Below are positions 1 to 7,125 of a DNA stretch of 11,065 bases, one piece after another. Within the stretch, counting starts at the first letter, position 1; every line of letters starts with the position of its first letter. The stretch is from Bacteroidales bacterium (lineage in GTDB: Bacteria; Bacteroidota; Bacteroidia; Bacteroidales; GCA-2711565). The DNA lies in contig JAOZUV010000021.1 of the NCBI GenBank assembly GCA_029938505.1, positions 2,411-13,475 on the forward strand. The letters are read 5' to 3'. Under the pieces are notes generated by a model. That model had not been told where the DNA came from. It ran no database searches and was given only the letters and a program-made list of their open reading frames with translations. The position numbers and the translations under genes are program-made.

Positions 1-1
1 T

Positions 2-304
2 ATGCTTATAAGTGGAAGAATACATGCAGCTGTGGCTGGCTTATCTCAACACGTTCCAACTGTGATCATAGATTACGGGCATGAACCCAAAGCTCATAAA
101 CTAAGAGGTTTTGCGGAAGTTGTGGGTATTTTAGAATATGTCTCGAGCCCTATTGATATTGAAGACTTGAAAAATAAAACAAGAGATTGTTGGGAAGGAA
201 AAGAGGTGTTAAAAAGTAAACTGATCGAAGCTATGAAAAACGTTAAAGATAAAGCTAGGAAAAACTTTTCCGAATTACAAAATCTTGTGCGCGATGAATT
301 TTAA
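2..304 (+). CDS. Polysaccharide pyruvyl transferase family protein, C-terminal part (5' truncated by window edge)
   Basis: This is the tail of a protein of the polysaccharide pyruvyl transferase family, whose members move a pyruvyl group from phosphoenolpyruvate onto a sugar of a growing glycan, usually in the cytoplasm. Only about 100 residues are visible. The segment SGRIHAAVAGLSQ near residues 4-16, followed by VPTVIIDYGHEPKAHKLRGFA, is the conserved C-terminal block of the family. The remainder is a charged helical tail. The ATG at base 2 is most likely an internal methionine, because complete family members are about 350-400 residues long and the SGR motif is never near the N-terminus. 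The end overlaps the start of the acetyltransferase gene by 11 bases, so the two are co-translated. The family call is firm; the acceptor sugar cannot be told, and some homologues are annotated only as hypothetical exopolysaccharide proteins. Confidence 0.85.
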   Translation: MLISGRIHAAVAGLSQHVPTVIIDYGHEPKAHKLRGFAEVVGILEYVSSPIDIEDLKNKTRDCWEGKEVLKSKLIEAMKNVKDKARKNFSELQNLVRDEF

Positions 305-725
305 AATATTGCACGAAAAAAAAACTGAAGAAGAAATTCTTTTGTTGCTTAAGTTTTTAAATGATTCTTATTTGCCAACATTGACAAGCCAGGTTGATTT
401 AACAGAATATGCAAGAAAACTATACAAAAATGCTGAAATTTTATATTTAAATGTTGACAATAAAAATATTGGAATACTTGCGTATTATTTAACAACCAGC
501 GGTTGTTATATTACAAGTCTGGGTGTTTATAAATTTTATCATGGATCTGGTTTTGGGAATATATTGTTTAATCATTTTCTTAAATTAATAAAAGAAAAAT
601 CAATTCGGGAGATTACACTAGAAGTACACAACACTAATCAAAAGGCAAAAAACTTTTACCTTAAACACGGATTTTTCTTTATTGATATTCAAGGTGAAAA
701 TGTAATTGCAAAGAAATTACTATGA
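294..725 (+). CDS. GNAT family N-acetyltransferase
   Basis: A 143-residue single-domain GNAT enzyme that would transfer an acetyl or other acyl group from its CoA thioester to an amine, here plausibly an amino sugar of the glycan or its nucleotide-sugar precursor. The acetyl-CoA pyrophosphate loop is visible as LGVYKFYHGSGFGN (residues about 76-89, core HGSGFG). The C-terminal GNAT signature EVHNTNQKAKNFYLKHGF lies at 110-127. The ATG at 294 is preferred over a TTG nine bases upstream because it gives the natural N-terminus MNFKIL; both would overlap the preceding gene. It ends in an ATGA overlap with the next gene. Codons 8-10 contain a run of nine A residues (316-324), which could slip. The fold is certain from motifs, the substrate is not; N-acylation of an amino sugar is an inference from context. 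Confidence 0.88.
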   Translation: MNFKILHEKKTEEEILLLLKFLNDSYLPTLTSQVDLTEYARKLYKNAEILYLNVDNKNIGILAYYLTTSGCYITSLGVYKFYHGSGFGNILFNHFLKLIKEKSIREITLEVHNTNQKAKNFYLKHGFFFIDIQGENVIAKKLL

Positions 726-1666
726 TAAATAAGTCAAAAGCATACAAACCAGTAGTGAGTATCTGTTGCATAACCTTTAATCATGAAGCCTATATAAGAG
801 AAGCAATTGAAGGTTTTATTTTGCAAAAAACGAATTTTCCAATAGAAATTTTAATACATGATGATGCTTCAACAGATAATACTTCAACTATAATCAAGGA
901 ATATGAATTAAAATTTCCAGAATTAATAAAACCAATTTATCAAAAGGAGAATCAATATTCCCAAGGAGTTCGTCCGATTAGTAAATTCAATTTTGAGAGA
1001 TCCAAAGGCAAATACATAGCCGTTTGCGAAGGCGATGATTATTGGACTGATCCGTTTAAATTACAGAAGCAAGTGGACATATTAGAACAAAATAAAAACG
1101 GGAACATTGTTGCAGTAGTAACTAATGCTTCTTCTTGTAATAAAAAAGGAATTATACTGAAAGAGATTGCATTTAATTTTAAGGAAAAAAATGAATCTTG
1201 TATAAATAATCTTCATGATTTTTTTAAAAACAAAACCCGTTATCCAACACCTACAATAGTATTTAAAAATGAACTTTCAGACATTATTCCAAACTTAGTT
1301 TTAATGCAAAATCTTTTTTTAGGGGATTGGATATTATGGATTTTACTTCATCTTAAAGGTGACTTTTATATTTTAAATGTGCCAACTACATGTTATCGGG
1401 TTCATGAGAATTCCCTAACCCATACAGTAAATGCAATAGAACGTTGGAAATACGATTTTATTATTAGGAAGCAACTTAAAAACATTATTCCTGATGAATA
1501 TCATAAATATTTAAATGAAAATTGGTATCCCAATTTAAGAATAGCGACTGCCTATCGTAAACAAAAAAAACATTTTTATTTTTTTTTGTATATGGGGTTT
1601 TCGTTCTTTTCAAATCCCATCAAACTTTTTAGGGAAATAAGTAAAAATATTAGGTGCAATTTTTGA
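722..1666 (+). CDS. Glycosyltransferase family 2 protein
   Basis: A 314-residue inverting GT2 (GT-A fold) glycosyltransferase that would add one sugar from a nucleotide-sugar donor to the lipid-linked intermediate at the cytoplasmic face of the inner membrane. The nucleotide-binding N-terminus VSICCITFNHEAYI (12-25) is followed by the first acidic motif HDDASTD (46-52) and the metal-binding motif EGDDYWTDP (103-111), the DxD equivalent. GDW at 201-203 is a likely site for the catalytic base, and YRVHENSLT (225-233) is the usual C-terminal element of this subgroup. There is no transmembrane anchor beyond a hydrophobic, aromatic-rich stretch around 284-297. The start overlaps the acetyltransferase stop by four bases. 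The 3' part carries A8 and T9 runs (1563-1570 and 1579-1587). Sugar donor and linkage cannot be deduced. Confidence 0.92.
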   Translation: MINKSKAYKPVVSICCITFNHEAYIREAIEGFILQKTNFPIEILIHDDASTDNTSTIIKEYELKFPELIKPIYQKENQYSQGVRPISKFNFERSKGKYIAVCEGDDYWTDPFKLQKQVDILEQNKNGNIVAVVTNASSCNKKGIILKEIAFNFKEKNESCINNLHDFFKNKTRYPTPTIVFKNELSDIIPNLVLMQNLFLGDWILWILLHLKGDFYILNVPTTCYRVHENSLTHTVNAIERWKYDFIIRKQLKNIIPDEYHKYLNENWYPNLRIATAYRKQKKHFYFFLYMGFSFFSNPIKLFREISKNIRCNF

Positions 1667-1719
1667 TTTTAGTTTTTTGTCTTCAGAATAGTTTATGTAA
1701 TTGCAAAATTTAGTAATAG

Positions 1720-2670
1720 ATGTTTTCAGTTATTATCCCATTATACAACAAGAGGAAGTATATTTACAAGGCTGTCCAATCAGTATTATCACAATCTCTT
1801 ACTGATTTTGAATTAATTATAGTTGATGATGGATCTACAGACAAAAGTTTAGATATAGTAAGATCTTTTAAAGATCCTCGAATAAATATTCTTGTACAAA
1901 ACAATCAAGGAGTCTCTTCTGCGCGTAACAATGGAGTTAAAAAAGCTAAATATGATTACATAGCATTTCTTGATGCTGATGACTGGTGGGACAACTACTT
2001 TCTTGAAAAAATGTTGAGCCTTATTAATGGATATCCAGAAGCAGCATTATATGGAAGTTCTTTTAAGATAGTAAAGAATGGTCAAGAACATGTTCCAAAT
2101 ATTGGCTTACCAAAAGGATTTAAAAAAGGATATATTGATTATATAAAAACTTATGGACAGACATTTGTAACTCCTTTCAACTGCTCATTCGTCATTGTAC
2201 GGAAAGAAACTTTTCTGGCAGTTGATGGGTTCAAGCCCAGCTTAAAATTTGGTGAAGATTTTGATTTATGGCTACGAATTGCTTTGCAGTACAAAGTGGC
2301 TTACAATAATAAGCCATTAGCATTTTCAAACCAGGATGTTGATATAAATCAAAGAGCTTTAGGTTCTGAAAAAAAATGGGGCCCCTCAGAACATTATATT
2401 TTTAATTTGAATTATATAAAAAAACAAGAGTCCAGAAACCCAGATTTAAAAAACCTGCTTGACGGATTAAGGGTTCGTAGTCTTATTCGATTTAGAATTA
2501 ATGGATGGTTCAATGATGAAACTAAGGACATTTTAAAAGAGGTTAATTTTCATAATCAGCCAGCTTATTTTAAGAGAATTTACAATTGGCCAACCTGGTT
2601 GATAAATATGTATTTTAAGCTTAAATCCATCGGTTATAATTATAAACAGTTATTAAAAAAAGAAAGGTGA
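1720..2670 (+). CDS. Glycosyltransferase family 2 protein
   Basis: A 316-residue GT2 enzyme, paralogous in fold to the gene just upstream but clearly different in sequence, so it probably forms another linkage of the same repeat unit. FSVIIPLYNKRKYI (2-15) forms the first strand and nucleotide loop, VDDGSTD (35-41) the uracil-binding acidic motif, SSARNNGV (66-73) the standard connecting helix, DADDWW (85-90) the metal-binding DxD region and GEDFDLWLR (178-186) the catalytic-base motif. All expected elements are present and in order. The gene follows a 53-base spacer, the largest gap inside the operon, in which I see no clear hairpin or promoter. ATG at 1720 is chosen because the family motif begins at residue 2. 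Its stop overlaps the next start by four bases (GTGA). Confidence 0.93.
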   Translation: MFSVIIPLYNKRKYIYKAVQSVLSQSLTDFELIIVDDGSTDKSLDIVRSFKDPRINILVQNNQGVSSARNNGVKKAKYDYIAFLDADDWWDNYFLEKMLSLINGYPEAALYGSSFKIVKNGQEHVPNIGLPKGFKKGYIDYIKTYGQTFVTPFNCSFVIVRKETFLAVDGFKPSLKFGEDFDLWLRIALQYKVAYNNKPLAFSNQDVDINQRALGSEKKWGPSEHYIFNLNYIKKQESRNPDLKNLLDGLRVRSLIRFRINGWFNDETKDILKEVNFHNQPAYFKRIYNWPTWLINMYFKLKSIGYNYKQLLKKER

Positions 2671-3776
2671 AGGTTGTCCATATTTTAGGTTCGCTTAATA
2701 GAGGCGGAACAGAAAATTTGCTGCTTGATATTTTTAATAATACGAAAGGAGCGTTTCAGATAATCTGTATTCATCGAAAAAAGGGCGTTTTACATACTGA
2801 TTTTTTAGACAGTAATATTCCAATGCGTGAACTTCCTCTTCAAAAACATTTAACAATTTCATTTATTCATAAGTTGCGAAAATTATTTATAGAAGAAAAT
2901 GTAAATATTGTACACTGTCATCAACCTATTGATGCTCTCTTAGCTTATTTTGCAACGATAGGATTAAAAATTAAAACTATTCTTACTCTTCATGGTCATG
3001 GTGTAAAAGACCAGTGGATTGGATATCATATTAGAAAATTTACAATAAGACAAGTTAATACCGTTTTATTTGTTAGCAATTTTTCAAAAAAATATTATTT
3101 ACAAAAGTTTAATCTATATAATAAATCCAATTTCAAAATACAGAGTAATGGAATTGATTTAAAGAAATTTGATTTAAAAAAACAGGTTAATATCAGGGTT
3201 GAATTAAAAATTCAAAAAGATCTATTAATTTTTGGCACTGTAGGAAGTTTTTCATCTGGTCGTGATCAAATGACAATTTGTCGTTTTTTGACAAAACTCC
3301 TCCTTCAAAGAACGAATTTTTTATTCCTATTTATTGGGGCCAAATCACCCTCTGAGCCAGAATTATTTGATGAATGCATCTCCTATTGTAAACAAAATAA
3401 TCTTGAGAAATACGTTAAATTCCTAGGTAATCGAGAAGATATTCCACTTATTTTGCCGAATCTAGATGCTTTTATCTACTCATCCGTTCATGATACTTTT
3501 GGAATTGCTGTGATTGAAGCAATGTATTCAGGTATACCTGTATTTTTAAATGATTGGGAAGTGATGAAAGAAATAACTGAAAATGGTAAACATGCTACCA
3601 TTTATCGCTCGAAAGATGAAAATGATCTTTTTCAAAAATTTAATCATTTTCTGAACAATAAAATCAAATATGAGCAGAAAGCAGTATTTGCCAAAAAATT
3701 TGTAGAGAAACACTATAGCATCCAATCTCATATACAAAAGTTAATAAAAGTTTATCAGTCGGTACTAAAAACGTAA
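2667..3776 (+). CDS. Glycosyltransferase family 4 protein (GTG start)
   Basis: A 369-residue retaining GT4 enzyme of the GT-B fold. The N-terminal domain begins with VVHILGSLNRGGTENLLLDI (3-22), the acceptor-side glycine-rich loop. HCHQ (83-86), TLHGHG (107-112) and SNGID (160-164) are the usual landmarks leading into the donor domain. The donor domain has GTVGSFSSGRDQ (190-201) and the segment HDTFGIAVIEAMYSGIPV (275-292). In GT4 enzymes the last segment holds the EX7E motif; here the first glutamate is aspartate (D276), the second is retained (E284). GTG is the start because the next methionine (residue 53) would remove the conserved N-terminal loop, and the GTGA overlap with the preceding stop fits coupling. 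A purine-rich AGAAAG sits immediately before it, too close for an ordinary ribosome binding site. Donor sugar unknown. Confidence 0.92.
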   Translation: MKVVHILGSLNRGGTENLLLDIFNNTKGAFQIICIHRKKGVLHTDFLDSNIPMRELPLQKHLTISFIHKLRKLFIEENVNIVHCHQPIDALLAYFATIGLKIKTILTLHGHGVKDQWIGYHIRKFTIRQVNTVLFVSNFSKKYYLQKFNLYNKSNFKIQSNGIDLKKFDLKKQVNIRVELKIQKDLLIFGTVGSFSSGRDQMTICRFLTKLLLQRTNFLFLFIGAKSPSEPELFDECISYCKQNNLEKYVKFLGNREDIPLILPNLDAFIYSSVHDTFGIAVIEAMYSGIPVFLNDWEVMKEITENGKHATIYRSKDENDLFQKFNHFLNNKIKYEQKAVFAKKFVEKHYSIQSHIQKLIKVYQSVLKT

Positions 3777-3778
3777 AA

Positions 3779-5179
3779 ATGTTAAACTATTTTCCAAAAT
3801 ACTTCTCCAAAACAGCCATTGGACTATACATTTTATTAATCTTTACTACACAGTTAATTTTTATAGGTAGAGGTTTACCTATTTTGCCAATTCTATTTGG
3901 AATATTTCAAGTAGTAGGCTTTTTCTACTTCACCTATTACCTTTCCGTTAAATGGATTAATAAAACTCCGGAAAATCTGAAAAAAAACTTATTTAGATAC
4001 AGTTTTATTATTCGTTCATTCTATGTTTTAGCAAGTTATTATTTTTACATTTACATGACAGATCAACCTTTTGCTTTTGCTGCTGCAGATTCAATAGGTT
4101 ATCATAATGAAGCCACATACTATGCTAACTTACTTAAATCAGGAATGTTATGGGAGCACCTACAAGGGCTTCATGCTATTTCTGATACAGGTTATTCTGT
4201 ATACCTTTCAGTTATCTATTTTATCACAGGAAATAATATTTTAATTGTTAGAATTTTAAAAGCATTTCTCAGTGCTTATACTGCTGTTTTTATCTATAGA
4301 ATTGCATACAGAAATTTTGGAGAATCCGTTGGACGAATAACAGGTATTATGGCTATGCTACTACCCAATTTTATTTATTATACGGGCATACATCTAAAAG
4401 AAACAGAGATGTTATTTTTAACGATGGCTTTCACTGATCGAGCTGATTATGTATTAAAAGCAAACAAAATTAGCCTTAAAAATCTCTTAATTACTTTATC
4501 AATGGGTTTTGGTCTATTTTTTTTCAGAACAGTACTCGCTGTTCCTGCATTATTTTCATTTCTTTCAGGAATTTTAATTGCAAAAAGTCGTTATAATTCT
4601 CTTCAGAAAAGAATTACAATTGTAATTATTTTTGTTGTTTTTGCGGCTTTAGTCACAGGTAGTACTCTTGTGAATGAAATTAGCCAATATTGGGGAGGTC
4701 GAACAACTAATCAGGAATTAGGAATGGCTTCACGACATATAGACATTGGAAGTAAGTTTGTTAAATATGCTAGGACATCAATTTTTGCTCCGGTAATACT
4801 ATTTGCTCCTTTCCCAACTTTAGTTAATATCCACACACAACAAAACATTATGTTGATAAACGGAGCTTATTATACCCGTAATATTTATGCGTTTTTTATT
4901 CTCATAGCCTTATACTTTATATATAAAGAACGGAGCTATCGAAAACATTTTTTTATATTAAGTTTTATGTTAACGTATCTTGCTGTTTTAGCAGCAAGTA
5001 CATTTGCTCTTTCGGAGCGATTCCACTTGCCTGCTCTGCCTTTTCTAATTATTTTTTCTTCTTACGGAATTACTAAATTGAACAAATTGAATTCAAGGTT
5101 TTACGTTCCATATCTCGTTTTAATCTTTATCATTATAATAGCTTGGAACTGGATAAAATTATCTAGTAGAGGGCTTTAA
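3779..5179 (+). CDS. Multipass membrane protein, probable GT-C (PMT/ArnT-like) glycosyltransferase
   Basis: A 466-residue polytopic inner-membrane protein with about ten or more hydrophobic segments (for example around 13-30, 36-55, 76-92, 138-150, 165-175, 186-202, 236-267, 278-294, 368-383, 391-410, 417-430 and 442-458). The layout matches the GT-C superfamily, which uses polyprenyl-phosphate sugars on the outer face of the membrane. AADSIGYH (102-109) sits in the first large loop where GT-C enzymes carry their catalytic acidic residue. DTGYSVYLSVIYFITGNN (136-153) and the stretch LPNFIYYTGIHLKETEMLFL (195-214) are typical of the PMT/PF13231-like core. SERFHLPALPFLIIF (412-426) resembles the late RxxLPxLP segment. 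Alternatives are a Wzy-type polymerase or an orphan membrane protein. It lies two bases after a GT4 gene in the same operon. No other gene in the window is a candidate membrane polymerase. Confidence 0.65.
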   Translation: MLNYFPKYFSKTAIGLYILLIFTTQLIFIGRGLPILPILFGIFQVVGFFYFTYYLSVKWINKTPENLKKNLFRYSFIIRSFYVLASYYFYIYMTDQPFAFAAADSIGYHNEATYYANLLKSGMLWEHLQGLHAISDTGYSVYLSVIYFITGNNILIVRILKAFLSAYTAVFIYRIAYRNFGESVGRITGIMAMLLPNFIYYTGIHLKETEMLFLTMAFTDRADYVLKANKISLKNLLITLSMGFGLFFFRTVLAVPALFSFLSGILIAKSRYNSLQKRITIVIIFVVFAALVTGSTLVNEISQYWGGRTTNQELGMASRHIDIGSKFVKYARTSIFAPVILFAPFPTLVNIHTQQNIMLINGAYYTRNIYAFFILIALYFIYKERSYRKHFFILSFMLTYLAVLAASTFALSERFHLPALPFLIIFSSYGITKLNKLNSRFYVPYLVLIFIIIIAWNWIKLSSRGL

Positions 5180-5197
5180 TAAATTTTACAATAAGAC

Positions 5198-6115
5198 ATG
5201 AACGTTCTGTTTGTAATTAGTGGTAATGCCAAGCATGGAATTTCTCCTATTACTTTAAATCAAGGAGAATCTCTTAAAAAAGCTGGTTTGAATATTGATT
5301 ACTTCACAATTAAAGGAAGGGGATTGAGAGGTTATTTAAAATCCATCCCAAAGTTAAAAACGCAATTAAAAGAAACTAAATACGACCTTATTCATGCTCA
5401 TTATTCGTTATCTGGATTGGTTGCATCATTAGCTGGGGCAAAACCCTTAATCGTATCTTTAATGGGTAGTGACGTAAAGGGGAGTAAATATTATAGGATT
5501 ATAATTAAGTTTTTTCATAAAATTTTCTGGTCAGCCACTATTGTAAAATCTGAGGACATGAAAGCGTCTCTGGGCATCAAGAATGTTTTAATTATTCCAA
5601 ATGGTGTTGACTTAAACAAATTCAAGCCCTGCCCCAAAAAAGAAGCATTCGTAGTTACAAAATGGGATCAATCAAAAAGACATATATTGTTTGCAGCTAA
5701 TCCCAAGCTTCTTGTAAAGAATTTTAAATTAGCCAATGAAGCTTTTGATATCTTATCACAATCAGATATTGAATTACATGTATTAGATAATATTTCTAAT
5801 GCCCATATGCCATTTTATTACAATGCAGCAGATGTTGTATTATTAACCAGTTTTTGGGAAGGAAGCCCCAATGTTATTAAAGAAGCTATGGCTTGTAATT
5901 GCCCAATCGTAGCAACTGATGTTGGGGATATAAAAGAAGTAATAGGCAAAACAGATGGTTGCCATATATGTTCTTTTGAACCAAATAATTTAGCTTTTGC
6001 TATAAAAAAAACATTAACATTTAACAACCGCACTAATGGAAGAAAGAATATCTTACATTTAGAAAGCAATCAGGTAGCAAAAAAAATTATATCAACCTAT
6101 AATTCAGTTTTATGA
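5198..6115 (+). CDS. Glycosyltransferase family 4 protein
   Basis: A 305-residue GT4 enzyme, rather short for the family (usually 350-400), because the N-terminal domain is compact. Landmarks in order: MNVLFVISGN at the N-terminus; DLIHAHYSLSGLVASLAG (63-80), the acceptor-domain helix with the HAH motif; SLMGSD (87-92); IIPNGVDLNKF (132-142), the hinge into the donor domain; FAANP (165-169); and FWEGSPNVIKEAMACNCP (219-236), which carries an intact EX7E pair, E221 and E229, used to bind the donor. VATDVGDIKEVI then closes the nucleotide site. It should act in the cytoplasm or at the inner membrane face in assembly of the repeat unit. It follows an 18-base spacer and overlaps the hydratase gene by four bases. 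Two GT2 and two GT4 genes imply at least four linkages. Donor unknown. Confidence 0.93.
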   Translation: MNVLFVISGNAKHGISPITLNQGESLKKAGLNIDYFTIKGRGLRGYLKSIPKLKTQLKETKYDLIHAHYSLSGLVASLAGAKPLIVSLMGSDVKGSKYYRIIIKFFHKIFWSATIVKSEDMKASLGIKNVLIIPNGVDLNKFKPCPKKEAFVVTKWDQSKRHILFAANPKLLVKNFKLANEAFDILSQSDIELHVLDNISNAHMPFYYNAADVVLLTSFWEGSPNVIKEAMACNCPIVATDVGDIKEVIGKTDGCHICSFEPNNLAFAIKKTLTFNNRTNGRKNILHLESNQVAKKIISTYNSVL

Positions 6116-6528
6116 AGAAATTTAATACGCTGGAAATCGGTAATAATTTTTCTAAAAGTACATGGGTTACTAATGAAATGATACAAGGATTTGCACAACA
6201 TACAGGCGATAAAAATCCAGTACATTTAGATGAAAATTTTGCCTCAAAAACAATTTTTAAAAAACGAATTGCTCATGGATTTTTGGTTGGTAGTTTTATA
6301 TCAGCAGTTTTAGGTAATGATTTTCCAGGAAATGGAACAATTTACTTATCTCAATCAATGAAATTCAAAGCCCCAGTTTTTATTGGTGATGAAATAACTG
6401 TTGAAGTAGAAGTTTTATCTTTTCCAAAACCTGAGAGAGTACTGTTAAAAACCAACTGTTTAAATCAACATAGGAAAATAGTCATTGAAGGAGAGGCTCT
6501 AATAATACCTCCACAAGAATTCGTATAA
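6112..6528 (+). CDS. MaoC-like hot-dog fold hydratase ((R)-specific enoyl-CoA hydratase type)
   Basis: A 138-residue single hot-dog domain of the MaoC/PhaJ family, enzymes that reversibly hydrate trans-2-enoyl-CoA to (R)-3-hydroxyacyl-CoA. The hydratase signature is plain: FAQHTGDKNPVHLDENFAS (27-45), with D33 and H38 as the catalytic dyad and N35 positioning the water, followed by RIAHGFLVGSFIS (52-64), the oxyanion helix. The length is right for a complete single-domain PhaJ-type protein. It starts in an ATGA overlap with a GT4 gene and is followed by a beta-helix acyltransferase 45 bases on, so it belongs to the glycan operon. I infer that it supplies or modifies an acyl-CoA, for instance a 3-hydroxyacyl group used to decorate an amino sugar; the sequence does not prove this. 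Polyhydroxyalkanoate synthesis is less likely, as no synthase or reductase is nearby. Confidence 0.88.
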   Translation: MKKFNTLEIGNNFSKSTWVTNEMIQGFAQHTGDKNPVHLDENFASKTIFKKRIAHGFLVGSFISAVLGNDFPGNGTIYLSQSMKFKAPVFIGDEITVEVEVLSFPKPERVLLKTNCLNQHRKIVIEGEALIIPPQEFV

Positions 6529-6573
6529 AATTTTAAAAATGTATATGTTATTTGTTTGAAAACCTAGTCTGCT

Positions 6574-7125
6574 ATGAAAAAGAAAAAAAATATTATAATG
6601 AATATGGCACAGGAGCAATTAGGAAGTGCAAATCTAGAGGCGAAAAGCGTTGGAGGAGTATTTAAATCCTTTTTGGGAAAGGTTATTCAGTGGATGGCTA
6701 TGACACGATTTCCTATTGGTGCAAAAAACAGATGTAGACTTGAACGATTAAGAGGTGTAAATATTGGTAAACATGTTTTTTTAGGCGGAGGAAATATACT
6801 AGACAGAGTGAGGCCAGATTTAATCACTATTGAAGATGAAGTTTCTTTAGCTGGTGGAGTTAATATTTTAACACATTCAAATCCAACCACACCCTTACGT
6901 GAAATTCTTGGTGAAAAATACCATGTACTTGCTCCTGTGCATATCAAACGAGGCGCATGGATTGCAATTAATGTAGTAATACTTCCAGGAGTTACTATTG
7001 GCGAAAACTCAATTGTAGCAACAGGGTCTGTTGTTATGAAAGATGTACCTCCATATACTATAGTAGGAGGTTCACCTGCAAAAATCATTAAAGAAATCAA
7101 ACCACTTTCTTCTGAAAAAGAATGA
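6574..7125 (+). CDS. Left-handed beta-helix (hexapeptide repeat) O-/N-acyltransferase, WcaF/Maa-like
   Basis: A 183-residue acyltransferase of the hexapeptide-repeat superfamily, which works as a trimer and transfers an acetyl or other acyl group from CoA to a sugar. After a lysine-rich N-terminus and a linker of about 45 residues, the helix coils begin at RGVNIGKHVFLGGGN (60-74), continue through LITIEDEVSLAGGVNI (83-98), and resume at VHIKRGAWIAINVVILPGVTIGENSIVATGSVV (122-154 in part). The catalytic histidine is H101 in THSNP. GGSPAKIIKEIK near the C-terminus is the standard closing motif. Start choice is uncertain: ATG codons at 6574, 6598 and 6604 are all possible, and the first is followed by an A-rich stretch including A8 (6583-6590). 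The gene follows the hydratase by 45 bases and overlaps the DUF354 gene by four. Neighbouring genes make a polysaccharide acceptor likely; the acyl donor is unknown. Confidence 0.9.
   Translation: MKKKKNIIMNMAQEQLGSANLEAKSVGGVFKSFLGKVIQWMAMTRFPIGAKNRCRLERLRGVNIGKHVFLGGGNILDRVRPDLITIEDEVSLAGGVNILTHSNPTTPLREILGEKYHVLAPVHIKRGAWIAINVVILPGVTIGENSIVATGSVVMKDVPPYTIVGGSPAKIIKEIKPLSSEKE

Noticed and set aside
1579..1587. T9 run, with A8 at 1563-1570, in the 3' part of the first GT2 gene
   Set aside because: Slippage there would change only the last few dozen residues, after the catalytic motifs, and such runs are expected by chance in this composition.
1667..1719. 53-base spacer considered as an internal promoter or terminator
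   Set aside because: T-rich, but no inverted repeat and no convincing TAnnTTTG element with a -33 partner.
3546..3737. Minus-strand open frame of 63 codons
   Set aside because: It lies wholly inside the well-supported GT4 gene, is rich in Phe, Ile and Lys as expected from antisense A+T-rich DNA, and shows no family motif.
5818..6069. Minus-strand open frame of 83 codons
   Set aside because: Antisense to the EX7E-containing end of the second GT4 gene; no recognisable domain.
6687..7100. Minus-strand open frame of 137 codons
   Set aside because: Antisense to the beta-helix acyltransferase. The Ile/Val/Pro/Gly-rich translation mirrors the hexapeptide repeat on the other strand.
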